Positions 17,409 through 28,385 are shown, counted from the stretch's first letter. The stretch is 64,000 nucleotides of DNA from Lachnospiraceae bacterium (GCA_016284315.1 JAEEOO010000028.1:1-64000), one strand, 5' to 3'. Numbers and translations are program-made. The notes: a model not told the origin generated them from the letters alone.

Positions 17409-17555
17409 TTGAAATCCTCCTAATAGGTGATTGTATTTAAGAACTGTGGCTTTATAATACGCTCAATTTTGTTATATGTATATCAAGTAATTTCCTGCTT
17501 TGAAAATCTTTACGTGAAATATTTTTATATTTTTGTTTTGTGTTTATATTCCGGA

Positions 17556-18764
17556 CTAGTTGAGGTTTACCTTTACATTCTCTCTGAGGTAGTTCATAAC
17601 GTCCTCGGTAAGGAATGTAATTCTGTAATCTTCGGGATTGAGTTCCTTAACTTCCTCAGACTCGGGATCGTAACCTGCAGTTGTAATGAACTCGTTAAGT
17701 CTTGCCTTGAGAGCTTCCTCGTCAAGTACGAAGCCTTCCTTCTCAGCGATGGTAGCAAGTACAACGTCGATCTTGAGCTGCTCGTAGCTGTTCTGATAGA
17801 TGAACTGCTCTTTGCTGATTCCAAGAAGCTGTGCTGCAAGAGTATCTGCATCGGTTCCGTATACCTGAGCATACTGATCAAGAAGATCTGATGCATCCTG
17901 CTGATAGCTGTAAACGAGGTTGTCAGGGAATTCATCTTTATAAGTAGCGATTCCGACAAGTTCCTGTACGATAGCATTCTCAAGATCCGCATCGTACTGC
18001 TGCTTGATCTGGGCATCATAGTATTCCTTCCAGAAGCCCTTGATACCGTCGTATCCTACAACAGGTTCTGAACCGGTGGTAGCATTGAATGCATCAACGA
18101 TAGCTTCCTCGGGGATAATGTAGTTAACGGTGCAGGTAAATACTACTGCCTGACCTGCAAGGTCAGCATTTCCGTAGTTCTCGGGGAAGGTAAGGTCAAG
18201 GTCAACGGTCTCGCCGGGCTTTACGCCAACAAGTCCGTCCTCAAATCCGTCGATGAAAGAGTGAGATCCGATCCAAAGGGTGTAGCCCTGTGCGGTTCCG
18301 CCGTCGAATGCAACGCCGTCTTTCTTTCCTTCGAAGTCGAGGCTGATAACGTCTCCATTTTCGACAGCTCTGTCAGTAATGCAATTCTCCTCGGCAACGG
18401 TGGGCGCGGTTGTACCGATCTGCTGCTTAAGGATGTAATCAAGGTCGTCGTCACTGACGAAGTACTGGTCAACAAGGTTTACTTCAATACTCTTGTAATC
18501 GCCCACCTCAACATACTTTGCAAGTTCAAGGTCGGTAACGTTCATTCTTGTTCCGTCCCAGTTTGCAAGATCAAGGGGCGTTTGTTCTGAAGTTTCAGTC
18601 TCGGTGCCTGCTTCGTTATCTGTTTCTGTACCCTCGGTTGCCGTGGTGGTCTCACCCTGAGTATTCTCGGTCTCGTTGTTCTTTTTTCCGCAGCCTGCGA
18701 TGCATGCGATGGAAAGAGCTGCAGCAAGCATTGCTACGAGTGACTTTTTGATGTTCTTTTTCAT
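17556..18764 (-). CDS. Trigger-factor-like peptidyl-prolyl isomerase lipoprotein
   Basis: This 402-aa exported lipoprotein has signal MKKNIKKSLVAMLAAALSIACIAGC with a lipobox cysteine, then a Thr/Glu-rich linker (about residues 30-65). An FKBP-type domain follows (ENGDVISLDFEGKKDGVAFDGG to GFEDGLVGVKPGETVDLDLTFPENY), then a helical C-terminal region like that of trigger factor. It probably folds secreted proteins at the outer membrane face. The ATG at 18764 with AAGAGG is preferred over the track's start 123 nt upstream, which destroys the signal peptide. Confidence 0.85.
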   Translation of the reverse strand: MKKNIKKSLVAMLAAALSIACIAGCGKKNNETENTQGETTTATEGTETDNEAGTETETSEQTPLDLANWDGTRMNVTDLELAKYVEVGDYKSIEVNLVDQYFVSDDDLDYILKQQIGTTAPTVAEENCITDRAVENGDVISLDFEGKKDGVAFDGGTAQGYTLWIGSHSFIDGFEDGLVGVKPGETVDLDLTFPENYGNADLAGQAVVFTCTVNYIIPEEAIVDAFNATTGSEPVVGYDGIKGFWKEYYDAQIKQQYDADLENAIVQELVGIATYKDEFPDNLVYSYQQDASDLLDQYAQVYGTDADTLAAQLLGISKEQFIYQNSYEQLKIDVVLATIAEKEGFVLDEEALKARLNEFITTAGYDPESEEVKELNPEDYRITFLTEDVMNYLRENVKVNLN

Positions 18765-18793
18765 TTTTTTCCTCTTAAATCTAAATATTTGTA

Positions 18794-20278
18794 TCACAAT
18801 ACAGGCGCAAGGAGTCTTGATATCTGCTCCTTGAAACGTATGAAATACTTTCTCTTTCTGTATTCCTCTTTGGTCATGACGGAGCATTCCTTTACGTCGT
18901 TCATAAAGATCTCGGTCATTTCCTTTGCCTTGTCACGGTCATAGACCACTGCATTTACTTCGAAGTCGAGAGCAAAGGAGCGGATGTCCATGTTTGCGGT
19001 TCCGTAGGTGTAAACCTCTTCGTCCGCAATAAGGCCCTTGGCGTGGAGGAAGCCGCCTTCGTATTTGTAGCAGGTTGCGCCTGCTTCCACAAGCTCACCG
19101 GCAAAGCAGTGAGTCGCCCAGTAAACAAAGGGATGGTCGGGCTTGCAGGGAATCATGACACGAACGTCAACCCCCGATTGAGCCGCCAGTTTAAGGGCAT
19201 TTAATATGCAGTCATCCGGGATCAAATAGGGAGACTGAATATAAACGGATTTCTTTGCGTGGGAGATGAGATAAACGTAATTGTCCCTTATCTGCTGCAT
19301 CTCACTGTTGGGACCGGAGCTGACGATCTGGATATTACAGTTGTCCTTTCCGATCTCGTGGGAACCTACCTCCCACATATCATCTCTGTCGAAAAGCTTC
19401 TCGCCGGTGACGTAAGCCCAGTCAAGGGCAAATCGTCCGTGGAGAAGATAAGCCGCCTCGCCGGTAATGCGAAGGTGGGTGTCCCTCCAGTGGCCGAACT
19501 TTTCTTCCATATCGATGTATTCACGGCCGATGTTGAAACCGCCGATATAAGCAACTCTGTTGTCAATAACAACGATCTTTCTGTGGTCACGGTAGTTGAC
19601 GCGGAGCTGGATCTTGCCGAACAACGCGGGCCAGAAGCCGCCTACCTTAATGCCCATCTTTTGGATCTTTTTCCAATAACTTCTCGGGGTGGATCTTGCG
19701 CCGAGGCCGTCGTAAAGGACTCTGACTTCAACGCCCTCTTCCACCTTTTGGCGGAGGATCTCCACGATCTCGTCCATGAGCTCGTCGTTTCTTATAATAT
19801 AATATTGAAAGTCAATGAACTTGGTTGCCTTTTTAAGGTCTTCCTTAAGGGCCGCAAACTTTGTCTGGCCGCTGGTAAATACTTCCACGTCGTTTCCGCC
19901 GGACAAAGGAGCATAGGAATTGTGGAGGTTATAATAAACCAGTTGTTTAAAGTCGTAGAGCTCCTGGGGCAGTTCCTGCTTTGAACTCAGTTTTTCAAGC
20001 TCCAGCTTCTGCTCGTGGATCCTGTTCTGCATCATCTCCTCGAAGCCTTTTTCGTGGAACATTCTCCTTTTATTCAGAGTCGTTCCCGCAAGGAGGTAGA
20101 TGACAAAGCCTATAACGGGGAAGGCGAGCATGAGAAGAATCCATGCCCAGACGCTCTTGGGATTCTTGCGCTCGAAGAACACAGCGATGAGTGCGAAGAT
20201 GATATCAAACCCAATAAGAGCATAAACAACATAGTGCCAAACCGTCTTTGTAGTTTCCCAAACAACCGGCCAGTTCAT
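18794..20278 (-). CDS. cls: Cardiolipin synthase
   Basis: This 494-aa membrane enzyme condenses two phosphatidylglycerols to cardiolipin. It has two N-terminal membrane segments (about residues 10-35 and 40-62) and two phospholipase-D HKD motifs, HRKIVVIDNRVAYIGG and HAKGLIADEEVYTYGTANMD. The track start at 20485 adds 69 non-homologous residues; ATG 20278 (MNWPVVWETTK) has AGAGGG upstream and fits the family. It is divergent from a small membrane-protein gene and followed after 29 bp by the PPIase lipoprotein. Confidence 0.95.
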   Translation of the reverse strand: MNWPVVWETTKTVWHYVVYALIGFDIIFALIAVFFERKNPKSVWAWILLMLAFPVIGFVIYLLAGTTLNKRRMFHEKGFEEMMQNRIHEQKLELEKLSSKQELPQELYDFKQLVYYNLHNSYAPLSGGNDVEVFTSGQTKFAALKEDLKKATKFIDFQYYIIRNDELMDEIVEILRQKVEEGVEVRVLYDGLGARSTPRSYWKKIQKMGIKVGGFWPALFGKIQLRVNYRDHRKIVVIDNRVAYIGGFNIGREYIDMEEKFGHWRDTHLRITGEAAYLLHGRFALDWAYVTGEKLFDRDDMWEVGSHEIGKDNCNIQIVSSGPNSEMQQIRDNYVYLISHAKKSVYIQSPYLIPDDCILNALKLAAQSGVDVRVMIPCKPDHPFVYWATHCFAGELVEAGATCYKYEGGFLHAKGLIADEEVYTYGTANMDIRSFALDFEVNAVVYDRDKAKEMTEIFMNDVKECSVMTKEEYRKRKYFIRFKEQISRLLAPVL

Positions 20279-20314
20279 TTCTCTTTCCCTCTCTATTAAA
20301 TCAACACACAGATA

Positions 20315-20343
20315 TAGATATTTTACCACATATGTGCTAAAAT
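20315..20343. promoter_or_regulatory. Symmetric divergent promoter between cls and a membrane-protein gene
   Basis: A 24-bp near-palindrome (ATTTTACCACATATGTGCTAAAAT, 20320-20343) places a TAAAAT -10 with an extended TG on each strand, back to back: TGC-TAAAAT on plus and TGG-TAAAAT on minus. A weak -35 (TAGATA, 20315-20320) is present only for the plus direction. The palindrome could also be an operator. Confidence 0.55.
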
Positions 20344-20375
20344 CATATACAGATTTTTTGACTAAGGAGCAATTT

Positions 20376-20882
20376 ATGGCTACATTCGGTATTTTACTTT
20401 TTACACTTACACCTGCGATCATCGTACCCATCGTAGTGCTTGTGGTACTTATCGCACTTTTCATCGTTTTATATTTTCTCGGCAAGAAGGCTCAGAAAAA
20501 GCAGGACGAGCAGCAGGAGATCATGCAGGCAAACAAGCAGTACGTTACAATGCTTGTTATTGACAAGAAGAAGCTTACCATTACAAAGTCAGGTCTTCCC
20601 CAGAGCGTTATCGACCAGACTCCCAAGTATCTTCGTTGGCAGAAGCTTCCCGTTGTTAAGGCAAAGGTTGGACCCCAGATGGTTACCATGATCGCCGATG
20701 ACAAGATCTTTGCAGATCTCCCCGTTAAGAAGGAGATCAAGGCAGGTATCAGCGGACTTTATATCGTTGATTTCAAGGGTGCTCACGGAAAGCTTGCTAC
20801 TCCCGAGAAGAAGAAAAAGAAGGGACCTGCAGCTTGGATCGAAAAGCTTCAGGAAAAAGCAGGCGCTAAGCCCATTAAGTAA
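20376..20882 (+). CDS. Small membrane-anchored protein of unknown function
   Basis: ATG 20376 follows AAGGAGC and gives 168 aa. Residues about 5-35 form one hydrophobic segment (LLFTLTPAIIVPIVVLVVLIALFIVLYFL), followed by a basic stretch and a compact, probably beta-rich cytoplasmic domain (QYVTMLVIDKKKLTITKSGLP to LPVKKEIKAGISGLYIVDFKG) and a lysine-rich C-terminus. The N-out/C-in topology is inferred from the positive residues after the helix. I do not recognise the family. It has its own promoter and terminator. Confidence 0.85.
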   Translation: MATFGILLFTLTPAIIVPIVVLVVLIALFIVLYFLGKKAQKKQDEQQEIMQANKQYVTMLVIDKKKLTITKSGLPQSVIDQTPKYLRWQKLPVVKAKVGPQMVTMIADDKIFADLPVKKEIKAGISGLYIVDFKGAHGKLATPEKKKKKGPAAWIEKLQEKAGAKPIK

Positions 20883-20903
20883 TTAAAAAGTAATTGAAAC
20901 ACA

Positions 20904-20932
20904 AAACCCGGCTTATATGCCGGGTTTTATTT
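20904..20932. terminator. Bidirectional terminator between convergent genes
   Basis: AAACCCGGC and GCCGGGTTT pair across TTATAT, followed by TATTTTG on plus and by a T-rich arm on minus. It lies between the plus-strand membrane gene and the minus-strand DUF1934 gene. Confidence 0.85.
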
Positions 20933-20958
20933 TGCTTATTTATGTTGTTACTTTTAGT

Positions 20959-21375
20959 CTACTCCGTCACATGAATGTGGATGGTGGCATCCGCAGGGTC
21001 TGTATTGGCAAGAGCCATTCTGTATCTGATAAAGATTTCCAGAGATTCTTCCTTCTCATCAATTGTCAGGGTCTCTGTATCGATCTCAAGGAGCATGCTT
21101 CCAAGGCTTGTTACATACATGGATCTTGTTGTGTTTCCCACATCAAAGACCATAGTAGTTTCAGCGATACCTCTGTACTCAACGGTTACGGTCTTCCCCT
21201 CGATCTTGATCATAGCCTTGCGCTTCGCATTGGTCTCGGGATCGACTTCGGTGTATCTGATGTAATTCTTTCCGTTCTTCTCGTAGTACAGGCCCTCGGT
21301 GTGGGTCTTTAAAACTTCTTTATCGCTTCCTTTTCCGTGAGTTCCGGTGATCTTGATCTTTACGTCTTTGTTCAT
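20959..21375 (-). CDS. DUF1934 family protein (calycin-like barrel)
   Basis: This 138-aa protein fits DUF1934, small barrel proteins like B. subtilis YwiB. The alternating strands include IKITGTHG, EGLYYEKNGKNYIRYTEV, VTVEYRGIAETTMVFDVGN, YVTSLGSMLLEIDT and SLEIFIRYRMAL. The function is not established. It follows ispE by 9 bp, so the two are probably co-translated in a cysE-ispE-DUF1934 run. Confidence 0.75.
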   Translation of the reverse strand: MNKDVKIKITGTHGKGSDKEVLKTHTEGLYYEKNGKNYIRYTEVDPETNAKRKAMIKIEGKTVTVEYRGIAETTMVFDVGNTTRSMYVTSLGSMLLEIDTETLTIDEKEESLEIFIRYRMALANTDPADATIHIHVTE

Positions 21376-21384
21376 GCTTTCTTC

Positions 21385-22263
21385 CTAAACGGTGGTAGTA
21401 ACAAAAATGTCCTTTGCGGGACATCCTTCAGTTTCCCTGAGGGCTTTTGCCGCCTTTTCGGCTGAAGTCTTATCCGGGAATACTCCAAATACGGTGGGGC
21501 CGCTTCCGCTCATTAAGCTTCCAAGGCTTCCGTTTGTATCAAGGATGTCCTTGATCTTTTGAACTTCGGGACAGGCAGGAATAGTTACGCACTCAAGAAT
21601 GTTTCCAAGCTTTGATGCGATCTTTTCTGCAATATTTCCTTCGCCCTTTTCGATGATCTCTTTCATTCCCTTAACGTCGGGATGAGTGGGATTAGGAAGA
21701 GCGTCCAGATGCTCGTATACGTATTTGGTTGAAACGCCGGCTTCGGGCTTTGCTATAACAAGGTCGATAGAACCAATGGTTCTAAGAGGCGACAACTTTT
21801 CTCCGATACCCTCTGCCAACATTGTACCACCTTTTATACAATAAGGCACGTCTGCTCCGATCTTTACTCCAAGTTCGCAGAGTTCATCATCGGTTAGCTG
21901 TAAGTTGAAGAGCTCATTTATTCCGTGTAAGGTCGCTGCCGCGTCGGTGCTTCCTCCCGCCATTCCTGCTGCCATGGGGATGTTCTTTGTTAAGGAGATC
22001 AGTACTCCCTTGCTTGAATCCACCTTGGGCAATAAAAGGGCTGCTGCCTTGTAGATAAGATTGTCCTTATTATCCGCTGTGATGTCGCTGTCAAAGATGA
22101 TGCGCTCTTCGCCTTCTTTAACTTCGATAACATCAAAAGAAAGCTCGTCGCGTAAACCGATGGTCTGCATGATCATACAGACCTCGTGATATCCGTTCTC
22201 GAGCTTTCCTATTACATCCAAGGATAAATTGATTTTAGCGTATGCTTCTTTTACGATCGCCAA
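21385..22263 (-). CDS. ispE: 4-diphosphocytidyl-2-C-methyl-D-erythritol kinase
   Basis: This 292-aa GHMP kinase phosphorylates CDP-ME in the MEP isoprenoid pathway. It shows the substrate motif EAYAKINLSLDVIGKLENGYHEV, the ATP loop PMAAGMAGGSTDAAATLHGIN and the C-terminal MSGSGPTVFGVF. The start is TTG at 22263 with GAGG 8 nt upstream; no ATG fits. It sits between cysE and DUF1934. Confidence 0.97.
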   Translation of the reverse strand: MAIVKEAYAKINLSLDVIGKLENGYHEVCMIMQTIGLRDELSFDVIEVKEGEERIIFDSDITADNKDNLIYKAAALLLPKVDSSKGVLISLTKNIPMAAGMAGGSTDAAATLHGINELFNLQLTDDELCELGVKIGADVPYCIKGGTMLAEGIGEKLSPLRTIGSIDLVIAKPEAGVSTKYVYEHLDALPNPTHPDVKGMKEIIEKGEGNIAEKIASKLGNILECVTIPACPEVQKIKDILDTNGSLGSLMSGSGPTVFGVFPDKTSAEKAAKALRETEGCPAKDIFVTTTV

Positions 22264-22294
22264 TTTATTTTCCTCAAAAATTTATTTATAAAAA

Positions 22295-23188
22295 CTATTT
22301 GCTTCTCTGTTCCTGACAGCACTGCATGCTGACTCTTTCATTGGGTTCAACAGATGAAGTAATGAATGCGTTGGAACCGATGACTGCGTCGTGGCCGATG
22401 ACGGTCTCTCCGCCAAGGATAGATGCTCCGGCATAGATGGTAACTCTGTCCTCGATGGTGGGGTGACGTTTTGTTCCCTTAAGGCTCTGGCCTCCTCTTG
22501 TGGAGAGTGCACCAATGGTTACACCCTGATATACCTTTACGTACTCACCGATAATGGTGGTCTCACCGATAACGATTCCTGTACCGTGATCGATAAAGAA
22601 ATACTTGCCAATGGTTGCACCGGGATGAATGTCGATTCCGGTTCTTGAGTGAGCGTACTCGGTCCACATCCTGGGGATGAGAGGAACGCCAAGTGTAAAG
22701 AGCTCATGGGCAATTCGGCTTATGGTAATTGCACGAAGGCCGGGATAACAAAGAATGATCTCGTTGGTGTTGTATGCTGCGGGATCCCCCTCAAAAGAAG
22801 CCTGCACGTCTGTCTCCACAAGGTCTCTTACCTTGGGGATACGGCTTAAGAATTCATGAGTGATCTCTTCAGCCTTTTTTGCGATATCCTCATCGCTGAC
22901 ATTCTCGTACTCCGATGACTGTCTTAAAGCGATGGGAATCTGTTTAACGAGGTTATAGTATACGTCCTCAATAAGGACGGTAAGCCTGCTGTCAATGTTG
23001 TAGAAGCGGTATCCCTTTTCTCTGTAGAAAGCTGGGAACACGATCTTTACAAGTTTATCAAGAATATCATTTACAGCTTCTCTGTCCGGCTGCTCAAAGA
23101 GCTTGTCCGGATTGATGATGCTGGGCTTCTGATAGTTCTTAAGTATCTCGCTTGTCAGAGCTTTGATCTCTTTGTTTTCCTGGGCCAT
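22295..23188 (-). CDS. cysE: Serine O-acetyltransferase
   Basis: This 297-aa protein makes O-acetylserine for cysteine synthesis. The C-terminal half is a left-handed parallel beta-helix of hexapeptide repeats with the catalytic region GIDIHPGATIGKYFFIDHGTGIVIGETTIIGE. The long helical N-terminal domain (to about residue 150) makes it closer to the longer, CysE/EpsC-related anaerobe form than to the short Bacillus CysE. The tail PNERVSMQCCQEQRSK is atypical. SD GGAGG. It lies 21 bp after dnaJ. Confidence 0.93.
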   Translation of the reverse strand: MAQENKEIKALTSEILKNYQKPSIINPDKLFEQPDREAVNDILDKLVKIVFPAFYREKGYRFYNIDSRLTVLIEDVYYNLVKQIPIALRQSSEYENVSDEDIAKKAEEITHEFLSRIPKVRDLVETDVQASFEGDPAAYNTNEIILCYPGLRAITISRIAHELFTLGVPLIPRMWTEYAHSRTGIDIHPGATIGKYFFIDHGTGIVIGETTIIGEYVKVYQGVTIGALSTRGGQSLKGTKRHPTIEDRVTIYAGASILGGETVIGHDAVIGSNAFITSSVEPNERVSMQCCQEQRSK

Positions 23189-23209
23189 GTCTGCCTCCGA
23201 TGTTTGGTG

Positions 23210-24385
23210 TTATTTACCGAAACGCTTTTTCTTTTTTCCGTCGTCGGGATCCTTTGATGTCTCGTTAGCTACAGCGTTTAAGCTGTCACCGGTAAGCTTA
23301 TCAAACGCGATGAGAGCTTCTCTTGCTTCCTTTGAAAGCTTGTCCGGAGTCTTGATGATGAGGTTGATGTAGTGATCGCCTCTGACGCCCTTGCTTCTCC
23401 AGGAAGGTACTCCCTTTCCGCGAAGTCTGACACGTGTGTCGGTAGGGGTTCCGGGCTTAACGGTGTAAGCAACTTTTCCGTCAACGGTATCAATAAGAAT
23501 ATCTCCGCCGAGGGTAGCAACCGCAAATGAGATAGGAACGTTGGAGAAGATATCGAATCCGTCTCTCTGGAAGATCTCGTGAGGACGTACTCTGACTTCA
23601 ACACGCGCATCTCCTCTGGGGCCGCCGTTTCTTCCGGGATCGCCGAGTCCGGGCATGTTAACTGCCTGGCCGTTGTCGATACCTGCGGGGATGTTAACGG
23701 AGTATTTCTTCTTCATGGGAATGAATCCGTTGCCGCGACAGTCGGGACATTTCTCGCGAATGATCTTACCTGTTCCCTGACAATCGGGGCAGGCTTCAAC
23801 GCTTCTCATCATGCCGAGCATTGACTGTCTTGTGCGAACTACCTGACCTTTACCACCACAGGTAGAACAGGTCTCAGGCTTGGTTCCCTTCTTGGCTCCT
23901 GTTCCGCCACATGATGAACAGGTCTCCTTTACGGTGAGCTCGATCTCTTTCTCGCATCCGAATACTGCCTCAAGGAAATCAAGGTCTACACGGGTACGGA
24001 TGTTGGCACCCTTCATGGGGCCGTTGCTGTTGCCGCCGTATGTACGGCCACCGCCGAATATATTGCTGAAAATATCTCCGAAACCAAATGAACCGAAGAT
24101 ATCTGAAAAGTCCATTCCGCTGAAATCGAATCCACCACCGCCGGCACCGCCGTCAAAGGCTGAATGTCCGAACTGGTCGTACTTACGTCTCTTCTCGGGA
24201 TCCGACAATACTGCATAAGCTTCAGAAGCCTCTTTGAATTTGGCTTCCGCTTCTTCTTTATTGTTGGGGTTAGCATCCGGATGGTACTTCTTTGCCAAGT
24301 CCCTGTATGCTTTTTTAAGTGTAGCATCATCGGCGTTTTTATCTACGCCGAGGACTTCGTAATAGTCCCTTTTTTGATCTGCCAT
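23210..24385 (-). CDS. dnaJ: Chaperone DnaJ (Hsp40)
   Basis: This 391-aa class I J-protein stimulates DnaK ATPase. It has a J-domain with HPD ([11 protein letters not shown]), a Gly/Phe-rich linker (about residues 75-125), four CxxCxGxG zinc repeats ([36 protein letters not shown]) and the substrate-binding C-terminus. It is full length. It is separated from dnaK by a 264-bp hairpin-rich spacer with its own possible promoter. Confidence 0.98.
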   Translation of the reverse strand: MADQKRDYYEVLGVDKNADDATLKKAYRDLAKKYHPDANPNNKEEAEAKFKEASEAYAVLSDPEKRRKYDQFGHSAFDGGAGGGGFDFSGMDFSDIFGSFGFGDIFSNIFGGGRTYGGNSNGPMKGANIRTRVDLDFLEAVFGCEKEIELTVKETCSSCGGTGAKKGTKPETCSTCGGKGQVVRTRQSMLGMMRSVEACPDCQGTGKIIREKCPDCRGNGFIPMKKKYSVNIPAGIDNGQAVNMPGLGDPGRNGGPRGDARVEVRVRPHEIFQRDGFDIFSNVPISFAVATLGGDILIDTVDGKVAYTVKPGTPTDTRVRLRGKGVPSWRSKGVRGDHYINLIIKTPDKLSKEAREALIAFDKLTGDSLNAVANETSKDPDDGKKKKRFGK

Positions 24386-24413
24386 TTTAGTCTTCCTTAT
24401 TTATGCGCGTATA

Positions 24414-24432
24414 GGGGACAAAGAATGTCCCC
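24414..24432. repeat. GGGGACA palindrome in the dnaJ leader
   Basis: AGGGGACA and TGTCCCCT pair across a short AAGAA loop, between the putative dnaJ promoter and the dnaJ SD, so the 5' leader RNA would carry it. It matches the GTCCCC/GGGGAC repeat type seen at 5311 and 7723. Confidence 0.6.
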
Positions 24433-24439
24433 TGCGCGT

Positions 24440-24470
24440 ATTATAACATATTAGTAGTAATTTGATACAA
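24440..24470 (-). promoter_or_regulatory. Possible sigmaA promoter of dnaJ
   Basis: On the minus strand TATAAT (24445-24440) preceded by TTGTAT (24470-24465) at 19-bp spacing. The -10 is perfect but the spacing is long. It would allow dnaJ expression independent of CIRCE. Confidence 0.5.
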
Positions 24471-24479
24471 GATGCGCTA

Positions 24480-24645
24480 ATTATCACGATGTCACAGAAT
24501 ACGTGACATCGTGCGCAACACTACGCTCATTCAAGATGCGCTAAAGTACACCGCATCTTGCGCGACACTCCGCTCCGCTTCGTGTGAAAAAGCTCGTAAA
24601 TTCATCGAGACTTTTTCATGTGCCTTGCAAAGTACGCAAGGCTCA
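24480..24645. repeat. Array of hairpins in the dnaK-dnaJ spacer
   Basis: Four separate inverted repeats lie in the spacer: CACGATGTCAC/GTGACATCGTG (11-bp perfect, 24485-24513), CAAGATGCG/CGCATCTTG (24532-24560), a TGAAAAAG/CTTTTTCA-type stem (about 24585-24619) and GCCTTGC/GCAAGGC (24622-24642). The first two are each preceded, on the minus strand, by AGTGTYGCGC, suggesting diverged copies of one unit; AGCGCATCTTG also recurs near 24470. No strong T-run follows, so they may not stop transcription. Confidence 0.7.
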
Positions 24646-24649
24646 TCGC

Positions 24650-26581
<1,932 letters not shown>

Positions 26582-26613
26582 TTATAATTAAACATTGGTT
26601 ATTGTTTACAGGT

Positions 26614-27252
26614 TTATTCGGGTACGACTGCTACCATGCTGTAACGAAGCACGATTCCGTGGTAGGTGTATCCTTTCTGAAGTTCCGCGCAGATGGTTCC
26701 GGGTTCGTACTCGTCACTCTCCTGCTGGGTAACCGCATTGTGAAGGTTGGGATCGAGAGGTTTTCCGAGAGCTTCGATCTGCTCAACTCCAAGGTTCTCA
26801 AGTTCGGTCATATACTGTCTGTAGATCTTGTCCATTCCCTGAACGAAGGGATCGTCCTTCTTGTCTTCGGGAACTGTTGCCATTCCTCTTTCAAAGTTGT
26901 CGAGGATGGGAAGGAACTTCTTTAAGACTGATGCCGCTCCGTTGTCAAAGCTTGCTGTCTTTTCTTTTTCGGTACGGTTTCTGAAGTTCTCGAACTCTGC
27001 AAGCTGGCGTTTTACTTTATCGTCAAGAGCCGCAACCTGTTCTTTGAGAGCTTCTTTTTCTTTATCAACTTTTTCTTTGCCGAATTTCTTGCTCTTTTTG
27101 GAGCCTTCTTTTTCGGTCTCTTTTTCTTCAGCGCCTTCTGCTGTCTCTGCTTTTGTTTCTTGTGTTTCCTCTGCAGCTTCGGTGTTTACATTTTCAGTAT
27201 CTGCATTCTCAGGGCATTCGGCGTTTTTTTTCTTGATCTCTTCGTCTGCCAT
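26614..27252 (-). CDS. grpE: Nucleotide exchange factor GrpE
   Basis: This 212-aa protein releases ADP from DnaK. The first 70 residues are a Glu/Lys/Thr-rich disordered tail, followed by the long coiled coil (LDDKVKRQLAEFENFRNRTEKEK) and the C-terminal beta domain ending EPGTICAELQKGYTYHGIVLRYSMVAVV, diagnostic of GrpE. It lies 18 bp after hrcA. Confidence 0.97.
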   Translation of the reverse strand: MADEEIKKKNAECPENADTENVNTEAAEETQETKAETAEGAEEKETEKEGSKKSKKFGKEKVDKEKEALKEQVAALDDKVKRQLAEFENFRNRTEKEKTASFDNGAASVLKKFLPILDNFERGMATVPEDKKDDPFVQGMDKIYRQYMTELENLGVEQIEALGKPLDPNLHNAVTQQESDEYEPGTICAELQKGYTYHGIVLRYSMVAVVPE

Positions 27253-27270
27253 TTCAATACCTTTCTATCT

Positions 27271-28296
27271 TTATTCTTTTCTGTATAGGTCGTCCAGCTT
27301 TGTCTTGATGGATTTAAGAGTTCCGACAACCTTGTCATAATCCATTCTTCTGGGACCAACGATTCCGATGGTTCCCTTCATGCCGTCGCCGAGATCATAT
27401 GTGGCAGTAACCACGCTGCAATCCTGCATGTTCGTATTGGCGTTCTCGCCGCCGATGTAAACCTGGATGCCTGTCTCTTCGCCGGGTTCTGAATTCTGGA
27501 TGATGTCTCCCAAAACTTCTTTTTCTTCGAAAGCGGTGATAAGCTTTCTTGCGCTTTCGTTGTCCGCAAGCTCGGGATATTTGAAGATGTTGTTGGTACC
27601 GCTGGTGTAAACCTCAAGGTCCTTGTCCTCTGAAAGTGTTTCAACAACTTCGTCGATCACATCACCGATGACACCGCTGTGGATGCCTGCCTGCTGTTTA
27701 AGCTTTGCCACCATGCTTAAGTTTATCTCCTCGATGGCAAGTCCGTTAAGCTGAGTATTAAGAAGCATGTTCAGCTTAAGCATTGTCTCGTCGTCGATCT
27801 CTTCGGACACTTCGATCATCCTGTTACGGATCATGTTTCCTTCGATGACTACGACTGCAAGTAAGTGGTTTGAATCAACTCTTGAAAGCTGGATGAACTT
27901 GAGCTTGTTTAAGTGAGTCATGGGGGCGGTGATCATTGTTGCGTACTGGGTATCCTTTGCAAGGATCTTGACCACCGACTTAAGCATGTCTTCAAGTCTG
28001 TCCTGTCTCTCAAGGAGCATGTCCTTCATGTCGGCAACTTCTCTTTCCTTTGCTTCCATAAGAGTATCTACATAGAAGCGATATCCTTTATCGGAAGGAA
28101 TTCTGCCGGCTGAGGTGTGGGGCTGTACGATGTAGCCCATCTCCTCAAGGTCAGCCATCTCATTTCTTATTGTTGCGGAACTAAGATTAAGATCCGTGTA
28201 TTTCGAGATCGTCCTGCTGCCGACGGGTTCGCCGGTCTCAAGATAATTTCTGATGATCGCCTGAAGGATTTTTGTCTTGCGCTCATCCATCTCCAT
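27271..28296 (-). CDS. hrcA: Heat-shock repressor HrcA
   Basis: This 341-aa repressor binds CIRCE. It has an N-terminal winged helix (KILQAIIRNYLETGEPVGSRTISKYTDLNLSSATIRNEMADLEEMGYIVQPHTSAGRIPSDKGYRFYVD) and the C-terminal GAF-like region ending GTIGIVGPRRMDYDKVVGTLKSI. It is first in the operon and sits behind a CIRCE element and a consensus promoter, giving the usual autoregulated loop titrated by GroEL. The groE genes are not in this window. Confidence 0.98.
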   Translation of the reverse strand: MEMDERKTKILQAIIRNYLETGEPVGSRTISKYTDLNLSSATIRNEMADLEEMGYIVQPHTSAGRIPSDKGYRFYVDTLMEAKEREVADMKDMLLERQDRLEDMLKSVVKILAKDTQYATMITAPMTHLNKLKFIQLSRVDSNHLLAVVVIEGNMIRNRMIEVSEEIDDETMLKLNMLLNTQLNGLAIEEINLSMVAKLKQQAGIHSGVIGDVIDEVVETLSEDKDLEVYTSGTNNIFKYPELADNESARKLITAFEEKEVLGDIIQNSEPGEETGIQVYIGGENANTNMQDCSVVTATYDLGDGMKGTIGIVGPRRMDYDKVVGTLKSIKTKLDDLYRKE

Positions 28297-28358
28297 CTGC
28301 TTCCGCTCCTTTAATGATTGAAGGCTTTATGCCACCTGATTGCTACTTTTTAGATTTG

Positions 28359-28385
28359 TTAGCACTCATTAAAGTAGAGTGCTAA
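28359..28385 (-). promoter_or_regulatory. CIRCE operator (HrcA binding site)
   Basis: TTAGCACTC, 9 nt, GAGTGCTAA: a perfect match to the CIRCE consensus, located just downstream of the -10 and about 60 bp before hrcA. Confidence 0.98.
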
